Source: Actinoallomurus iriomotensis (lineage in GTDB: Bacteria; Actinomycetota; Actinomycetes; Streptosporangiales; Streptosporangiaceae). From it: DNA of 64,000 nucleotides. This document shows positions 63,746 to 64,000 of this stretch, in pieces. The stretch is taken from positions 1 to 64,000 of the forward strand of contig NZ_BSTJ01000018.1 of assembly GCF_030269445.1 (NCBI RefSeq). Reading direction: 5' to 3'. Both the position numbers and the translations under genes were made by a program. Every line of letters begins with the position of its first letter. Position 1 is the stretch's first letter. The notes below the pieces were generated by a model that was not told the origin of the DNA, ran no database searches, and saw nothing but the letters and a program-made list of their open reading frames with translations.

Positions 63746-63873
63746 CGGTTCCATCTCTGCCGGGCGGGCGGCAGCGGAAGCCGACCCGATCCTGAAAAGG
63801 ATCATGCTAACGACGCCAGTCACGCATTTGGTGGGATATCTCGCAATGACGAATAACCCGGGCAGTCGACAGG

Positions 63874-64000
63874 TCAGTCTTCGGTGAACGCGCGGAGGCG
63901 CTCCATGGTCTCGATGTACTCCTCGACCATCTCGTAGATCACCCGTGAGACGGGCTTCACCTGGTTCATGGTGCCGACGATCTGGCCGACCGGGAAGGTG
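63874..64000 (-). CDS. NAD(P)H-dependent flavin oxidoreductase / nitronate monooxygenase, C-terminal end (partial)
   Basis: The last 41 residues (FPVGQIVGTMNQVKPVSRVIYEM, then VEEYIETMERLR) match the C-terminus of 2-nitropropane dioxygenase-like enzymes, which carry FPVGQxVGxxxxxxP. The rest lies beyond the window. In sterol-degrading actinobacteria such enzymes accompany ring-degradation genes, in line with the cluster at 51-58 kb, but other roles are possible. Confidence 0.7.
   Translation of the reverse strand, partial: TFPVGQIVGTMNQVKPVSRVIYEMVEEYIETMERLRAFTED

Noticed and set aside
49144-63823. The calpain-like gene and the ESX-like cassettes as one defence island
   Set aside because: They are separated by over 10 kb of catabolic genes with no shared regulator or mobile element, so linkage is not supported.

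Overview
The window is GC-rich, tightly packed, uses many GTG and TTG starts, and carries transmembrane Ser/Thr kinases, LysX, an F420-type LLM oxidoreductase, an Mce protein and ESX-like small proteins. This points to the chromosome of a filamentous actinomycete, perhaps Streptosporangiales/Thermomonosporaceae (inference; no rRNA or phylogenetic marker was analysed). I see no tRNA, rRNA or CRISPR array.

Layout. 1-127: end of an IS701-like element. 139-4123: a SpoIIE-type protein with a degenerate active site and two membrane Ser/Thr kinases. 4222-10190: lysX, a conserved unknown, a CocE-type hydrolase remnant and a trypsin-like lipoprotein. 10198-13794: a GNAT-MazG fusion, a solitary JetD/TIGR02679-type gene, and a MarR plus haloalkane dehalogenase pair. 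13865-15049: a Tat lipoprotein. 15053-27191: a large sugar-acid locus. 27385-37702: housekeeping and redox genes (lysA with a stand-alone RAM domain, cysteine-less A-type protein, two divergent SDR groups, phosphotriesterase-like hydrolase, LysR/MFS). 37927-39690: a lone Mce protein and a decayed TnpB element. 39691-49065: N-acylamino-acid racemase pair, cysteine-dioxygenase-like protein, aldo/keto reductases and several divergent regulator/target pairs, with a tandem duplication at 44.7-45.2 kb. 49144-50616: a calpain-like protease and a small partner. 50626-58511: an acyl-CoA/steroid-side-chain-like cluster. 58527-64000: regulators, an adenosine-deaminase-like enzyme, an inverted pair of three-gene ESX-like cassettes, and the 3' end of a nitronate monooxygenase-like gene.

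How genes work together. The locus at 15.1-27.2 kb encodes a complete non-phosphorylating L-fucose route: ABC importer, mutarotase, dehydrogenase, lactonase, dehydratase, second dehydrogenase and FAH-type hydrolase. That route ends in pyruvate plus L-lactate, and the same transcription unit continues into lutABC, which oxidises L-lactate. A divergent GntR/FCD regulator probably controls it. The 51-58 kb cluster pairs two acyl-CoA synthetases with a DUF35 protein and two thiolase-fold (lipid-transfer) proteins, as in steroid side-chain removal; two imperfect KstR-like boxes lie in its promoter region.

Most unusual elements: the tail-to-tail duplicated cassette at 60.9-63.7 kb, the orphan JetD-like gene, the calpain-like protease with its small partner, and the TnpB relic that keeps its right-end hairpin.
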